This document shows positions 1 to 11,500 of a stretch of 64,000 nt of DNA, in pieces. The stretch comes from Ignelater luminosus (taxonomy: Eukaryota > Arthropoda > Insecta > Coleoptera > Elateridae). How positions within the stretch are numbered: the stretch's first letter is position 1; each line of letters opens with the position of its first letter. The DNA is taken from NCBI GenBank assembly GCA_011009095.1, contig VTPC01000874.1:389094-453093 (forward strand), written 5' to 3'. A program made the position numbers and the translations under genes. The notes under the pieces were generated by a model. The model was not told where the DNA came from and did no database searches. It saw only the letters and a list, made by a program, of their open reading frames with translations.

Positions 1-1242
1 AAAAAATAATAATTAGGATGTAATGATGTCAAAATAAATCAACAAAGTTAACGGAACTCCAGAACTTTCCAGCTTTTTAAAAAGGCGATTTAAATTAAAG
101 AAATCGTACTTTTTATTTTGAGAACAAAACAAAATAATAAAGAACACCCAAGTTTAACAACAAAAGCAAATTCTAAAATATACAAAGAATAATAATAACC
201 CTGAATGAATAAGTGATACGAAAGACCATGAAATTTGAATCATTCGTTCTTCATTACGAATTAAATAAAAAATAATAATGTTATACATGTATCGCCTTGA
301 TTTTCGAGCAGAACATTTGAGTTCAAGGTACGCTAATGGATTTTAATAAGAAAAATGTAAATATGCCGTTGCTGTATAGCAAAATCAGTAGACTGTTTCG
401 TTGCTTTCAATTGAAAAAGTGTAACGACTGAAAAAAGAAAGATAGAAAGATTTGTAATTGAAGAAAAATATTAAAGCGATCTTATATTAGATAACACAGA
501 TAAAAATTGACAAATAATCAACTAAAATAATAAGTGCAATTACATGGTGTTTAAGATAAATTGGTGTCCTCCTTTTAACTACGTAATGAAGTCTAACGAT
601 GAAGTTCACATTAATTTTCCTAATCAGCGCTTTGTTGAGAAATCTGTTATGGTATTTTTTGTGGTTTTACTTTGAAAAACCTAATAATAAATATTGCTTC
701 TATTGGTCAATGAACTTTTCTGATAAAACGCTCAATTTATATTCCGTTTTAAATTAATAATAATTAGTGGGTCGCCGCTCGTTATGTTATTATTAGATTG
801 TGCAAACAGGTAATGACTTTGATATAACAAATGGTACAAACAGATTCGAAAAAGAATTAATTTAAATGTTGAAAAAACTTATCTTTAGTCGACTGTTTCA
901 CACCATGTCAGTTTATTGACCGATATTATAAAACTGAAGGTTAATAATAATTAGGTAAACAATTACGAATGCAGTTTCGACATTAGCATGCAACTTTATC
1001 TAATAATTAAGTTCTATTATGTGAGATAATTTTTGAAACACACGCCAATTAAATGTAAACACATGTTAAAGATATTTCTAGAATGGGATTCTTCTAGTCA
1101 AACTCGAAACAATTTTTTCAAAGTGCATAACATGTCAGAAAAAGTCTTGAGAATCAACTGTAGCCATGAAAATAAAAGCGTAACGACTTAAATTAATGAT
1201 ACTTTTCACATTTGTCAAAATCAAACCAAGTTTAGTGATTTT
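1..1242. other. AT-rich intergenic DNA
   Basis: No open frame of useful length, no recognisable domain and no clear repeat was seen on either strand. Composition is strongly AT-rich like the rest of the non-coding DNA in this window. The last eight bases (gtgatttt) are one half of the target-site duplication of the neighbouring MITE. Confidence 0.6.
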
Positions 1243-1604
1243 TAGTGACCGACCGAAACAGGATTTTCAGCCGAAACCGAAACCGAAACCGAACCTTCGG
1301 CCCTGGTCTTAGTTTCGGCCGAAACCGAAACCAAAACCGAAACTTTTTAAGAATTATGAAAATGTACACATTTCCCTGGAATTTAGAGGTTTACAAACTT
1401 ATAGGGCGTACTGAAGGTCAAGTGGCCACAAAACGCCTGTGACGCAAACGCCCGAGTACAGGCGAACGCAACCCGAGAGTCCATGAACGTATGTTTCGGC
1501 CGAGCCGAAAGGTTCGGCTGATTTCTAGCCGAAACCGAAACTTCGCCCGAAACCCCTTTTTTGGCCGAAACCGAAACCGAAACCGAAACTTCGGTCGGTC
1601 ACTA
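1243..1604. mobile_element. hAT-type MITE, 362 bp, with 8-bp target duplication
   Basis: The element begins TAGTGACCGACCGAA and ends with its reverse complement (TTCGGTCGGTCACTA). It is flanked on both sides by gtgatttt (1235-1242 and 1605-1612), an exact 8-bp direct repeat. An 8-bp duplication with short inverted repeats of the form TAGNG is typical of the hAT superfamily. The interior consists largely of CCGAAA/TTTCGG hexamer runs on both strands, so it can fold on itself. No transposase is encoded; the 65-codon frame inside is only the translation of the hexamer repeat. It must have been moved by a transposase supplied elsewhere. Confidence 0.85.
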
Positions 1605-1889
1605 GTGATTTTACAGAATAAAAATAACGAGCAATCGTTAAATTTCCAATTAGGGTAGGCCAGATTGCAAATAAAAAATTCAAATTTTAAATCTAAAAAT
1701 TGCCTTCAAATTTGATTATTGACAGAGTTTAATAATAATTAGATAATTTATTCACTTGTTAATTTACAACTCAACAACAAGCATACAGTTTAGAATGTTA
1801 CTTTCCACGGCGAGTGGAAATATTCTATCCCTGATTTTCGGGAGAAATAATATATCCGGCTTGTCTTTCTAGTATAACAATTTCTACGT

Positions 1890-2085
1890 TATGCTGAAAT
1901 ATTTCGTTGAATTATTCAGAGGAACGAGTAGTGTTGAACGAAAACCGAGAAGTGCTCGTCCAAAAAGATGAACCCCAGAAAATATTGCTGCAGTTCATGA
2001 AATTGCAACTAAAACTCCTCAGACTTCGATTCGAAAAATTTCCCAGCAAACGAATATGGCTTGTGGCACGTGCCCATTAATTTGA
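1890..2085 (+). pseudogene. Mariner-like transposase N-terminal fragment
   Basis: One plus-strand frame reads SSVERKPRSARPKR, a stop, then TPENIAAVHEIATKTPQTS and IRKISQQTNMA. This resembles the linker and second helix-turn-helix of Tc1/mariner-superfamily transposases (basic GRPK-like hinge followed by a short HTH). One in-frame stop and no downstream catalytic region are seen, so it is a dead fragment. The family call rests on pattern recognition only. Confidence 0.5.
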
Positions 2086-2787
2086 AAAAAGGATTTAAGG
2101 ACGTTCCCAAGCAAACATACCTAGAAAATAAATTTTCTTAAGATTTTTTTGAAAATTTGCATCCCATATCGAGTGCCCTAGGTTTCTGTCTAGTCAACAT
2201 ATTGGATAGTACGGCCCTGGTTCAAAGTCTACTTTTGGTAATCTTGTTATTATTGTTATTTATTTTTATTTATTTATTTATTTAAATATTTGTGAACCCA
2301 ACAGGTAAGTCCCAAATAAAGGGTTTCACACTGATACATGTTTCTCCATTGATGGTAAAACAATAAAAATGAAATATAAAACAAAATAATAGTATTTGAA
2401 CTTGCTGACTATTTCCCTTAGAAAATTTCATCCAATAAAAAAAAGCATCAACTCTCAATTAATTACTTTTTCGTTTCTTGAGATTTTTAAGTGATTTTTT
2501 GTTTGGGCGTATTTTGGAGAAAATATGACTTTATTTATTGGCCAATTATTGAAAACCTAAAAAATTGTGGTGTATTCAGAATTTCATAAATCATTCTAAT
2601 TATTCAACAAAATGCTTAAAAAACTTATTCTTTATATTCTACTCTTTTGTTTTATAAGTGATGGGGCCTGGTGATGGCATTTTATCTTGGACCGCTGAAA
2701 AGCGTGCGAGAAACTCAGTCAAGTTTTAGATTGGAACAAAATCAATGAGTCTGTAATGAAAAACCAAGCATGCTGTACACACTTAAG

Positions 2788-4699
2788 AAATTCATAACCG
2801 ATTAGTAATTATTCCAAAAAAAGTGAAAATTGCGGTTTTCTAAAAAGTCAAATATTTCCGTAATTTAAAAAGCTATGTAAAATGTTTTAATATGAAAGTT
2901 GCTTGCTTCGATGAGATACACTTAAAGATGATGCCAAAACAAAATTCAAGATGGCGCAGTCCGATATATTTATTAATGACAACTTTCTTTTTTAAATGGG
3001 TGCTATATTGGATTTTTACATGATTAAATAGAATTTGTTTTATCTTTTTAATGATGTAAACAACTTATGTTTAAATTTAAAAATACCGACAATATTAATT
3101 GTTTTCATCTTAAATCGAGTAGCCACGAAATCAACTGAATAACAATAAAACAAAATTTGTTATAACATGTCAAAATATCTCGTTGCATTAGTTTAACAAT
3201 TCTATGAATAATAGTATTGGTACATTTCGTTGTAAAGTGATGAATTGCAATAATTGTTTTATAAATTATTTACTTAGTTCAAATGGCGATTTTTCCAACA
3301 AACGAGCAATATGACATGTTTTTTACATACAAGTACATCAAATGCTACAAAAACTCTCGCATTGCTGCTCAAACATACCTGACCAACTTTCCTGAAAGAA
3401 GACAACGAAGACAACCAAACATTACGGTATTTAACAAATTAGACAGAAATATGCAGCAGTATAGATGTTTAAAAAAACCCAGTAGAAACATAAATGTGGC
3501 CATTAATGCTGAGGAATTAACATTGGCCTGTGTGGCAGCTAATCCGAACATTTCGAGTCGGGATATAGAAACCCAAGTTAATGTATCTAAATGTAATGTC
3601 TCTCAAATTTTAGAAAAGCACAAGTTTCGTCCCTATAAAATAAATGTTGCCCAAATGATAATAAACTGTACGACCGAATGATAATATTCGCAGATCAGCA
3701 TTTTACCGATGGTTTATCAACAAATGTACAGAAAATGATGATTCTATCAATCAGGTTTTATGGACCGACGAATCTTACTTTTCTAACGTTGGAATTTTTG
3801 CATGACAATCCACACATAGTGATTCCATGGCGAAATCAAGTTCAGTTTGGCTTTAATATTTTTTGTGCTATATTGGGAAATCGTTTAATTGGACCCATAA
3901 TATTTGATGGAACTTAACTGTTCGGAATTATCTAGAAATTCTCCAAACATCTTTAGAAGGTTTTCTAGATAATCTGCCTTTGGCACAAAATATCCGAATA
4001 TGGTATCAGCAAGATGGCGCTCCTGCGCACAGTGGAAAAGTCGCTATCACTTATTTGAATGACCATTTTGTTAACAGAGTAATAGCGACTAATGCACCTA
4101 TTGAGTGGCCAGCCAGATCAGCGGACTTGACACCTCTCGACTATTACTTGTGGGGCACTATAAAAAATAAGGTATATGGAAGTCATTGCAGTTACAATAA
4201 TGTAGAACAGCTACGTGAAGCAGTGGTGGAAGCATTTAACAAGATTAATTGCAATACATTGCGTAAAATAACTAACAGTGTTGCAAAACAGTGTCGTTTG
4301 TGTTTGGCCAATAACAGACAACATTTTGAGTATTTACTCTGATTTGTTGTCATTTTAATAGTTAGTGGTATTACATTGTTTTGTTTTGTTACATTTTGTT
4401 AAAAAATAATTTTTATCTTCATTTCTTATTGTGCCTATTTGATTTAAGATGAAAATAATTAATAACGTCGGTACTTTTTAATTTAAACATAGGTTGTTTA
4501 CATCTTTAAAAACAGAAAAAGATTCTATTTAATTATGTAAAAATCCAATATGGCATCATTTTTAAGTGTATCTCATCGAAGCAAGCAACTTTCATATTAA
4601 AACTTTTTACATAGCTTTTTAAATTATGGAGATATTTGACTTTTTAGAAAACCGCGGTTTTCACTTTTTTTGGAATAATTGCTAATCGATTATGAATTT
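2788..4699 (+). mobile_element. Mariner/Tc1-superfamily transposon with long inverted repeats
   Basis: The two ends are inverted copies: from 2788 (aaattcataaccgattag) inward to about 3118, matched by the reverse complement of about 4440-4699. The arms are about 260 bp long, far longer than classic mariner TIRs of about 30 bp. The left arm carries about 68 extra bases (about 2936-3003) missing from the right arm, either an insertion there or a deletion in the right arm. Between the arms lies a frameshifted transposase of the DUF4817/DDE_3 kind. The exact outer boundary and any TA target duplication are not clear by eye. Confidence 0.8.
3283..4342 (+). pseudogene. Broken DDE transposase (DUF4817 + DDE_3, DD41D-like)
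   Basis: The first segment (3283-3681, 132 codons) matches the DUF4817 helix-turn-helix type: FPTNEQYDMF, then RIAAQTYLTNFPERRQ, followed by a second HTH (SSRDIETQVNVSKCNVSQIL). The catalytic core is spread over other frames: WTDESYF near 3761 holds the first Asp, and segment 3980-4342 holds the second (WYQQDGAPAH) and third (LTPLDYYLWG). The spacing between Asp 2 and Asp 3 is 41 residues by count, i.e. a DD41D arrangement rather than classic mariner DD34D. The frame changes near 3680, between 3720 and 3755, near 3800-3870 and near 3915, so no intact protein can be made. The C-terminus (QCRLCLANNRQHFEYLL) is typical of insect DDE_3 transposases. Confidence 0.8.
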
Positions 4700-5380
4700 T
4701 AAACTTTTTACACCTAAATCTAAATCGGCATACAAAATTGCATAACACTGTCCCTTTAATCAAATCTCTAGTTATAATAATGAGAAAGTTACCCATGCAA
4801 TCCTACTCGATCTGAGACAGACTGTATATGTAACCTCAAAAAATACTCCAAAACACTAAAACCCAACGTAAACAACTCGTGCCTCGATCAGTGTAAGAAT
4901 GTAACATTTATTTATTATTATTAATATTATTACTATTATTTTTTATTTCTTTACATATGCGACCGGGCGAAAGAGGGCGCTGTTTCTTAGGAACGTCCTC
5001 AAAAAAAAACTTCTCGAGGTAAATGGCAAACATCCCCAGCACTTATTGTAGATGGTGTGAATCCATTGCTTAAGGTGATTTGATAATTAACATTTCTCAA
5101 CTGTATCTGAACTTTAGACCAGAGCTGGCTCAAAGCATGTTGGTAGCCTAAGTAAAGATTGTTTTTGCTTCTTTGAGGGAGGTCCTTCAAACATATGGGG
5201 TCTTCCTCGGGCTTTAGATCAGATAAATTCCGAAAAAGACATCAAAGTGCCCTTGTAAAATATCAATTGAGAAACAAAGCTTCTTTTGCGCCCCTAACGA
5301 ATAGCGCCTTTAGACTTCTAACGTCTTCAGCTAGCTCTGATGTATCACACGGTCAGATTATTTAGGTTCAATTACGGAGT
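4700..5380. other. Non-coding DNA between repeats
   Basis: Nothing recognisable as a host gene. A 63-codon open frame on minus (4999-5190) shows no known motif and has no splice or promoter context that I can support. A short ATT-rich simple repeat lies at about 4912-4946. Confidence 0.4.
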
Positions 5381-7130
5381 AAACATTTACACGCTACTGT
5401 AGTACAGTAAATTGATGTTGTGGTGACGTGGTGGAGGTTTTTCGTTATCGTTGTTGTTGTTGGTGTGTAGTTGTGTTGTGCTGTGTTTGTGTGTAGTGAC
5501 AGAGCAAAGACCGCTATCTATGTCCTTCGGTAGTTTTTCAGAAGGATGTAGTTGAGTTGGAAGTGCTTTAGAAGGAATGTTCTCTTGCAGATGACCCTCT
5601 CCGGATTGCATATGGCGGTGCTTTCGCGAAGACGGTAAATTGGTAGCTGACTATCACGGTGTTGCGCTGCTGGATGATGTCCAGGTCGTGGTTGTGTGGG
5701 TGTAGCTGCAGTGGCAGAATAGAGTGACGTTGATCTGGTTCTCCACTTTCGGAACCAAGTCGTTTTAAAAGATATAATGTTGGGTTGGTGCGTAGTTTTC
5801 CTGGTTTGTTTATTGTCCAAGTTGGTGGGAAGTATCTGCAGTGAAGACAGTTAAATATTAGGGTGAAAAGAACTGTGACTGCGGAGGGTTTGAACATCGA
5901 ATAGTGGGTCGTCTGGAGGTTGCTGGACTTCTTCAAGGGCGTCAGTGGTCGTTTTGGGTGAAGTTAGATGCCTGGCTAGAACTTTCAGTTTGCGCCAGAA
6001 TCTGGCCAACGCTCTTTCTTTTTATTGTGTTTTCACTATCGTGAACGTATTCTTTGTATTTTCATCACTTTTCTGAAATGATTTCGCAGACGAAAGCGAG
6101 TAATGGAGGTTTCCTAGAATCGACGATCCTCTCGTATACGGAAACTTGGATGACTGTGGTAACATAGTGGACGGTGGCTTCGGTATCTTCGACTCTATTT
6201 AGAGGTAGATCTTGAGGGAAATACTACGTAGGCCTGGAACTCTTTCCAACGGGTGTTGTTTCAGTCGGTCGTTATTCCTATGTTGTAATGCCGCCAAAGG
6301 CAGCCGCCTATTTAGGAGAGTTAACTTTTCTTTAGCCCAATGGAAAGATATCGTGATGAAGTTCGAATGGTGGTTGTTTTGATGGTTACAATCACTCTAG
6401 ATGTTGTAGATGATCCACTGAAGCTGTAGGTGTTGTCAGTGAGATGACGATACGGATATGGCCGGCGATGTTTCCATCGAAATGATTGTCTCGTGCTGTA
6501 GTGGAAAGCGTGATTGTTGTAATTGGAAGAGCAGAATTATGTCGGTATATAGTTTGGTTTGTTGGGTTGTGAAAGGATGGTAGATAGATGAGTGAGACAG
6601 TAAAAAATGATTTTTCTGAAAACCACAATCCCTGAAGCTCTCACAGCGGAGGATTTGGAAGGTGTGGATATAGGATTAGCCATTAAGATTTATTGCGGGG
6701 GTTATAGAGTGGGTTTGTTAAGAGTGCGGTTTAGAATACCTGAATTCCGGAATAGGATGCTTTGATCCCTAAGCCAAAGAACTGGGTGATGGTAGGAAAC
6801 AGGACTTTGTGGATGTGGTCACGCTGGTTCGGTAAGAGGTTAAGGAAAGAGATGGCAAAAAAGAATAAGAAGTTTCGGATGTGTGAAGTAGAGGATTCGC
6901 CGGCAAGCTTTAAGAGAAACATGGTCGCCTCCGCAGTTTCTACACTTAGGAGCGTTGGAGGGCTTGCAGGATGCAGTGTGGTAGGCGGCGTCGGAGACGC
7001 TGCAGGTAACAGTCTTGACCATACACTCTGAGGAAGGGTGGCCAAACTTGAGGCGTTTGCCGCACTGGATCGGTTTAATTTCATAAAAAAATTTGATAAC
7101 TTCATATTGAAAACTGTTGTCAATACACAA
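5380..7130 (-). pseudogene. LINE (Jockey/I-like) ORF1 Gag relic with zinc knuckles
   Basis: Read on minus, 7130-6840 encodes a run of CCHC-type knuckles: CGKRLKFGHPSSEC (second Cys replaced by Arg), a degraded second knuckle ending HTASC, and CRNCGGDHVSLKAC, which keeps the C-x2-C-x3-H-x5-C pattern common in Gag-like ORF1 proteins of Jockey- and I-group non-LTR elements. Downstream on the same strand are Gln/His/Pro/Thr-rich pieces in several frames (about 6628-6392 and 5936-5387) that are probably the decayed rest of the element, but I cannot assign a domain to them. The region is clearly richer in GC than its flanks. Frame changes and stops show it is dead. Confidence 0.6.
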
Positions 7131-7249
7131 GCAAACAAATTATCATCACTGATGCACATAAGTCATTTCATAGCCAACCTAAAAGATTATATAAGAAGTA
7201 TTAATTTCCGTTTAGATACAATAACTTTTAGCTTATTAAAACTCAATTA

Positions 7250-8240
7250 AGACATTTGAATTTTAATAATACTCTGATTTAAATAAAATTACATCACTTA
7301 CCTGTCTTATGGGAATTCGGATATTGTATTCGTTGAATTAACTTTTATGTCACAATTATGTATCTAATTTACTCTGTCCTAATCAAGTAGTAGTATTCGG
7401 AACGTTTTGTTGAAACCCAATACAATTTAGTGGAGATTCTGTTAGAATCTGGACATAACATATAAGGTTTTTTTTTTATCTTAAAGTACAAAGTTTTTAA
7501 ATTGCACCAAAGGAAAGTAAATCAAAAAATCAAAGATTTTTGCGAAAATTAAAAGATAATAGCAATGGAAGTGAAAGGTAGTAAATGGTTTTTGATGAAT
7601 TTCAAAATTAAAATCATATTAGAAAATAGAGAAAGAGTAAATAGAACATAAAAACATAAAAATCATAACCATAGAAGAGTTAAACAATAAAATATTAAAT
7701 CAAGTAGGTTATGGAAAACAATCGAGAAAATCAGGATATATTTGTTATTATTTAACAATTGAACTTTTGTATATCTTGCTAAAGGAATTTGATGAAATCG
7801 AGAGGGTTTTCTTTAGAACACTTTCTAGTAAAGGGTTGACATAAAAGTTTCATCACATTATAATTCGCCGTAACACACACGACACAAGTAAATAACATTC
7901 TAAAGAAATTATGTTACAAACTTGTGTATAACAAGGGGAAAGTATTTTACGCTTTTACGATTCCCATATCATCAGCAAATAAGCTACTAAATGTGCAAAA
8001 AAAGAAAAAAAAACTAAAGAACGTAAACTGCTGGAAAGGTCGAGAAAATTTCCAGAATAATAATAATAAACACCACGCTACAATTACCAATCACAATTGT
8101 ATCCAGCGTTACGGTAGGTCACGTACTCGACCATGACACAGGCAAAGGTGAAACGACGCCGTCGAGGACTACTGATCCTGTTAAATGAAAAAGAAGAGGG
8201 GCTTTAAGCCTTCCACGGAGCCGCGATTTCAACAACCGCA
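7250..8240. other. Upstream region of LARP6
   Basis: AT-rich with no supported coding sequence. A 70-codon open frame at 7924-8136 has low-complexity Lys/Asn composition and no domain. From about 8100 the GC content rises toward the LARP6 promoter. Confidence 0.4.
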
Positions 8241-8242
8241 GT

Positions 8243-8250
8243 TATAAAAG
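8243..8250 (+). promoter_or_regulatory. Probable TATA box of LARP6
   Basis: TATAAAAG lies 323 bp before the LARP6 start codon, in a patch of raised GC content. An initiator-like pyrimidine/CAGT match (ccagtttg) begins about 31 bp downstream (about 8274), the usual TATA-to-start spacing. Transcription from there would give a leader of about 290 bases. Sequence inference only. Confidence 0.45.
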
Positions 8251-8565
8251 CAGGTTGCAATCAGCACCGGTACCAGTTTGTAGAAAGCTAGGTCATAGAC
8301 AGGTGTGTTGTGGCAGTGGCGAAAGTTAAGACACGTGCTTAGCTGACATACTTCTCATTTTATTTTTGAAGTTCAGTTCGTGAAGAAATTAACAAATTGG
8401 TGACTAGAATAAAATAATTTTAGTGTTTTCCGTGAAAACTGTTAAACGCCGATAAAGACTGAATTATTTTTAAAGTTGTACTACAAACTTTAGTAGCAAC
8501 AGGTGATAGTGTTTATTGTGATATTAGCCGGTTTAAGAATTTATTGTAAATTAAGGATAATAAAC

Positions 8566-11500
8566 ATGAAGATTCCCGCAACAATCGAAGAACCCGTTCA
8601 AGAGCAGAAGATAATCGAAGAAACCGATCAAGTTGGTAGTTTGTCTTTCTCCCCGCCTCCATCTAAACTTTTGGAAACGCGCGATAGCATTTCTTCAATC
8701 GATAGTGACGTTTCTCTGTCTTTCGATAATAATAAGGCAAAAGAAAACGCTGCCGAAAATGAGGACGAAGGTGCTCATATGGCCGATTTGTCCGATAGCG
8801 CTTCCGATACTGGATCTCGTGATGGGGGTGGTAAAGATTCTGGTTGCGAAGTAACACCAGAAGTGACAGAACCGCCATTCACGCCACCCTCTGACGAACT
8901 AGCCGATAAGATCGTGACGCAAGTCGAGTTTTACTTTAGCGACGCCAACATTACGAAGGATGCCTTCTTGTTGAAACACGTAAAAAGAAACAAGGAGGGT
9001 TACGTTTCTCTTAAATTAATATCGAGCTTTAAGCGTGTAAAGCACTTAACGAAAGATTGGAGAGTCGTAGCTCACGCACTTTCGCGGTCTACTAAATTGG
9101 AAATAAACGAGGCTGGCACGAAATTGCGGAGGAAAGATCCTCTTCCTCAGTACGATGAAACGACGCCATCGCGTACCATTGTGGCCGTTCACATGCCATT
9201 GGAAAAAGTAACTATCGAGAATGTTGCTGAACTATTCAAGACTTGCGGAGAAATTGCTCTGGTACGGATTTTAAGACCAGGCAATCCTATTCCAGCTGAC
9301 GTAAGGCAATTCATCAATAAGAACCCGTCTCTGAATGGATTAGTATGTGCGCTCGTAGAATTTGTTCTGTCTGAATCTGCTAGAAATGCTATTAAATTGC
9401 AAGAAGTTTACGGAGAAAACATGAAGGTAAACACATAATTCGTTACACATAACCACACTTTAACTACTATAAGCATTAAATTTTTAAAAAATTGTCATGT
9501 CAAACTTTCTTTGAGTAAGGAAATGTTAAAAACGATTTAACTGAAAAGATAACTAGATCAAACCAAAATGTACACACTTACTAGCTACTGCAGACAGGGC
9601 CGGCTGAAGAGCCGAGCTTATGGGGCAACTGCCCAGGGTTCCGCCCTTGCTGGGACTCCGAGCCTTGAGAGAAAAATAATTAATTCTTTGTATCGATATG
9701 TTCAGAACAAATAAAATTTCTAATTTTTTCTAAATAGTTAAAATAAACAAATTAGACTATGTCTGAAAAAGCAGTGTGTTTCTTTTTTATCTTAAGGGTC
9801 CTGCAAATTTTTGCTGCCCTGGGCCCCGCAAAACTTCCAGCCGGCCCTGACTGCCGAGATTATGGAAAATTATCTGACTTGAACATATGAAATTGTTTCT
9901 TATTCTATTTTAAATTGCTACTATACAAATTAGATCTTAATAATGAAGATTCGGTATCTGATTTATTAGAACTCTTTAAATCATTCTTACCAATATTTTA
10001 AGAAAAAACTGTCAGTTTTCAAAGTTGGTTACATAGAAAGTGCTTTCTTTTAGTATAAGTAAAATCTATCTACTATTAATTTACAAATTTGCAAACTTTC
10101 CAATTTTTAATCGGCGTCTTATTCAGCGTATCCTCCATAATGTAGTAATACCGAAGTATTAAAAGTGATCCTACGACGACTCGCGTTGCAAAGTCTACAG
10201 TTGCAATCGCATAGTTCGATACTTTTACCTCTTTGAACTATTTGGTTGCCCCAAGCGTGCAACTTTAAAATCAAATTTTTCTGTAAATTTTCAACTCTAA
10301 TAATGCTTCTTTCAGTGGCTTAATTATAAAGGCCCTTACAGGATAAGTTCTGATTTTAGGTCTCGTTAAATTGCATATGGTTCCTAGACAACATTTTGTA
10401 TATTTTATGCTCAATGTAAATTCTTAAGTGTACAGTTTTTGTCTATTTTGTAAATTCTGAATCCACGTAATCTAGTGTCATGTGGACAAACAAATATCTA
10501 CAAGTGACATTTCAATCTGTCTGTTAATATTAAAAATTGCTGTATGCATCATGCTTGAAAAATTGTAACATAAGGATGCAGCAGTGTTCGGTTCATAAAA
10601 GTAATCAAATTACTAAGAAGCCATTTAATTTTAAACTTTTGAAAACGAATATCAATTTGAGGTTATAATACAATCTTTTAATATACCACGCCAATGAAAT
10701 GTCATAATATTATTTGAGGTTATGATTGAGAGTAGTAGTAGGAAACAACGGAATAGTTTCCACTAAAATAATATTATGTCAGATACTTTATGATGTCATA
10801 TTTATAGGTTAGGTACTTTTTCAGATTTTCCAAACTGAGATTAAACTACTCATTTCGTTTATTAAGAGTATAATCGAAAAATAAACAATAAATAAAATCC
10901 CTAATAGCTCTACAATACTTTCTAACCTATAATCTTGCAACCTGTCACTTTTACAGTCTGGTCACATAAAGCTACACATACGGGAATATACAGAATGTTT
11001 TGAAAATGAGTGCAAATATTTGGCAGGCACATTCCTTGATAAAAAATCTGGGCGATTAAAAATTTTTAGAATCAGCGATCGATTTGATATAAAAAGTTAC
11101 TCTACAGATACAGGGTGTTAAATCTTCTTGTCTTTAATTAAATTTTGATACCATTTATCTCGAAAACGGTACACTTTACGGAAAAGAATTGTAGGGCAGA
11201 TTAGGCTTAATTCTTGTAGAGAAATATGATACAAATAATTGAATCCTGTTTTCGAGATGACGTATGGCCTTACCATAGGCCGTTTTGAAAAATCCGATTT
11301 TACTAGAAGACGACGCATTCTACAGTGACTTTTTGTGCTAAATCGATTGCTGATCCCAAAAGATTTTCTATTTTTCCAGTGGTGTGACGATTTTTTCTTT
11401 TTCATCCTCCTATTCCCCGCCTCTGATACGAATATCAAATGCAAAATTACATAAAATAGTAGACACTTTAGGATAACAAGCACGTAGAAAATCTCACTAC

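Noticed and set aside
1245-1442. 65-codon frame rich in Asn and Arg
   Set aside because: It is the translation of the CCGAAA hexamer array of a MITE.
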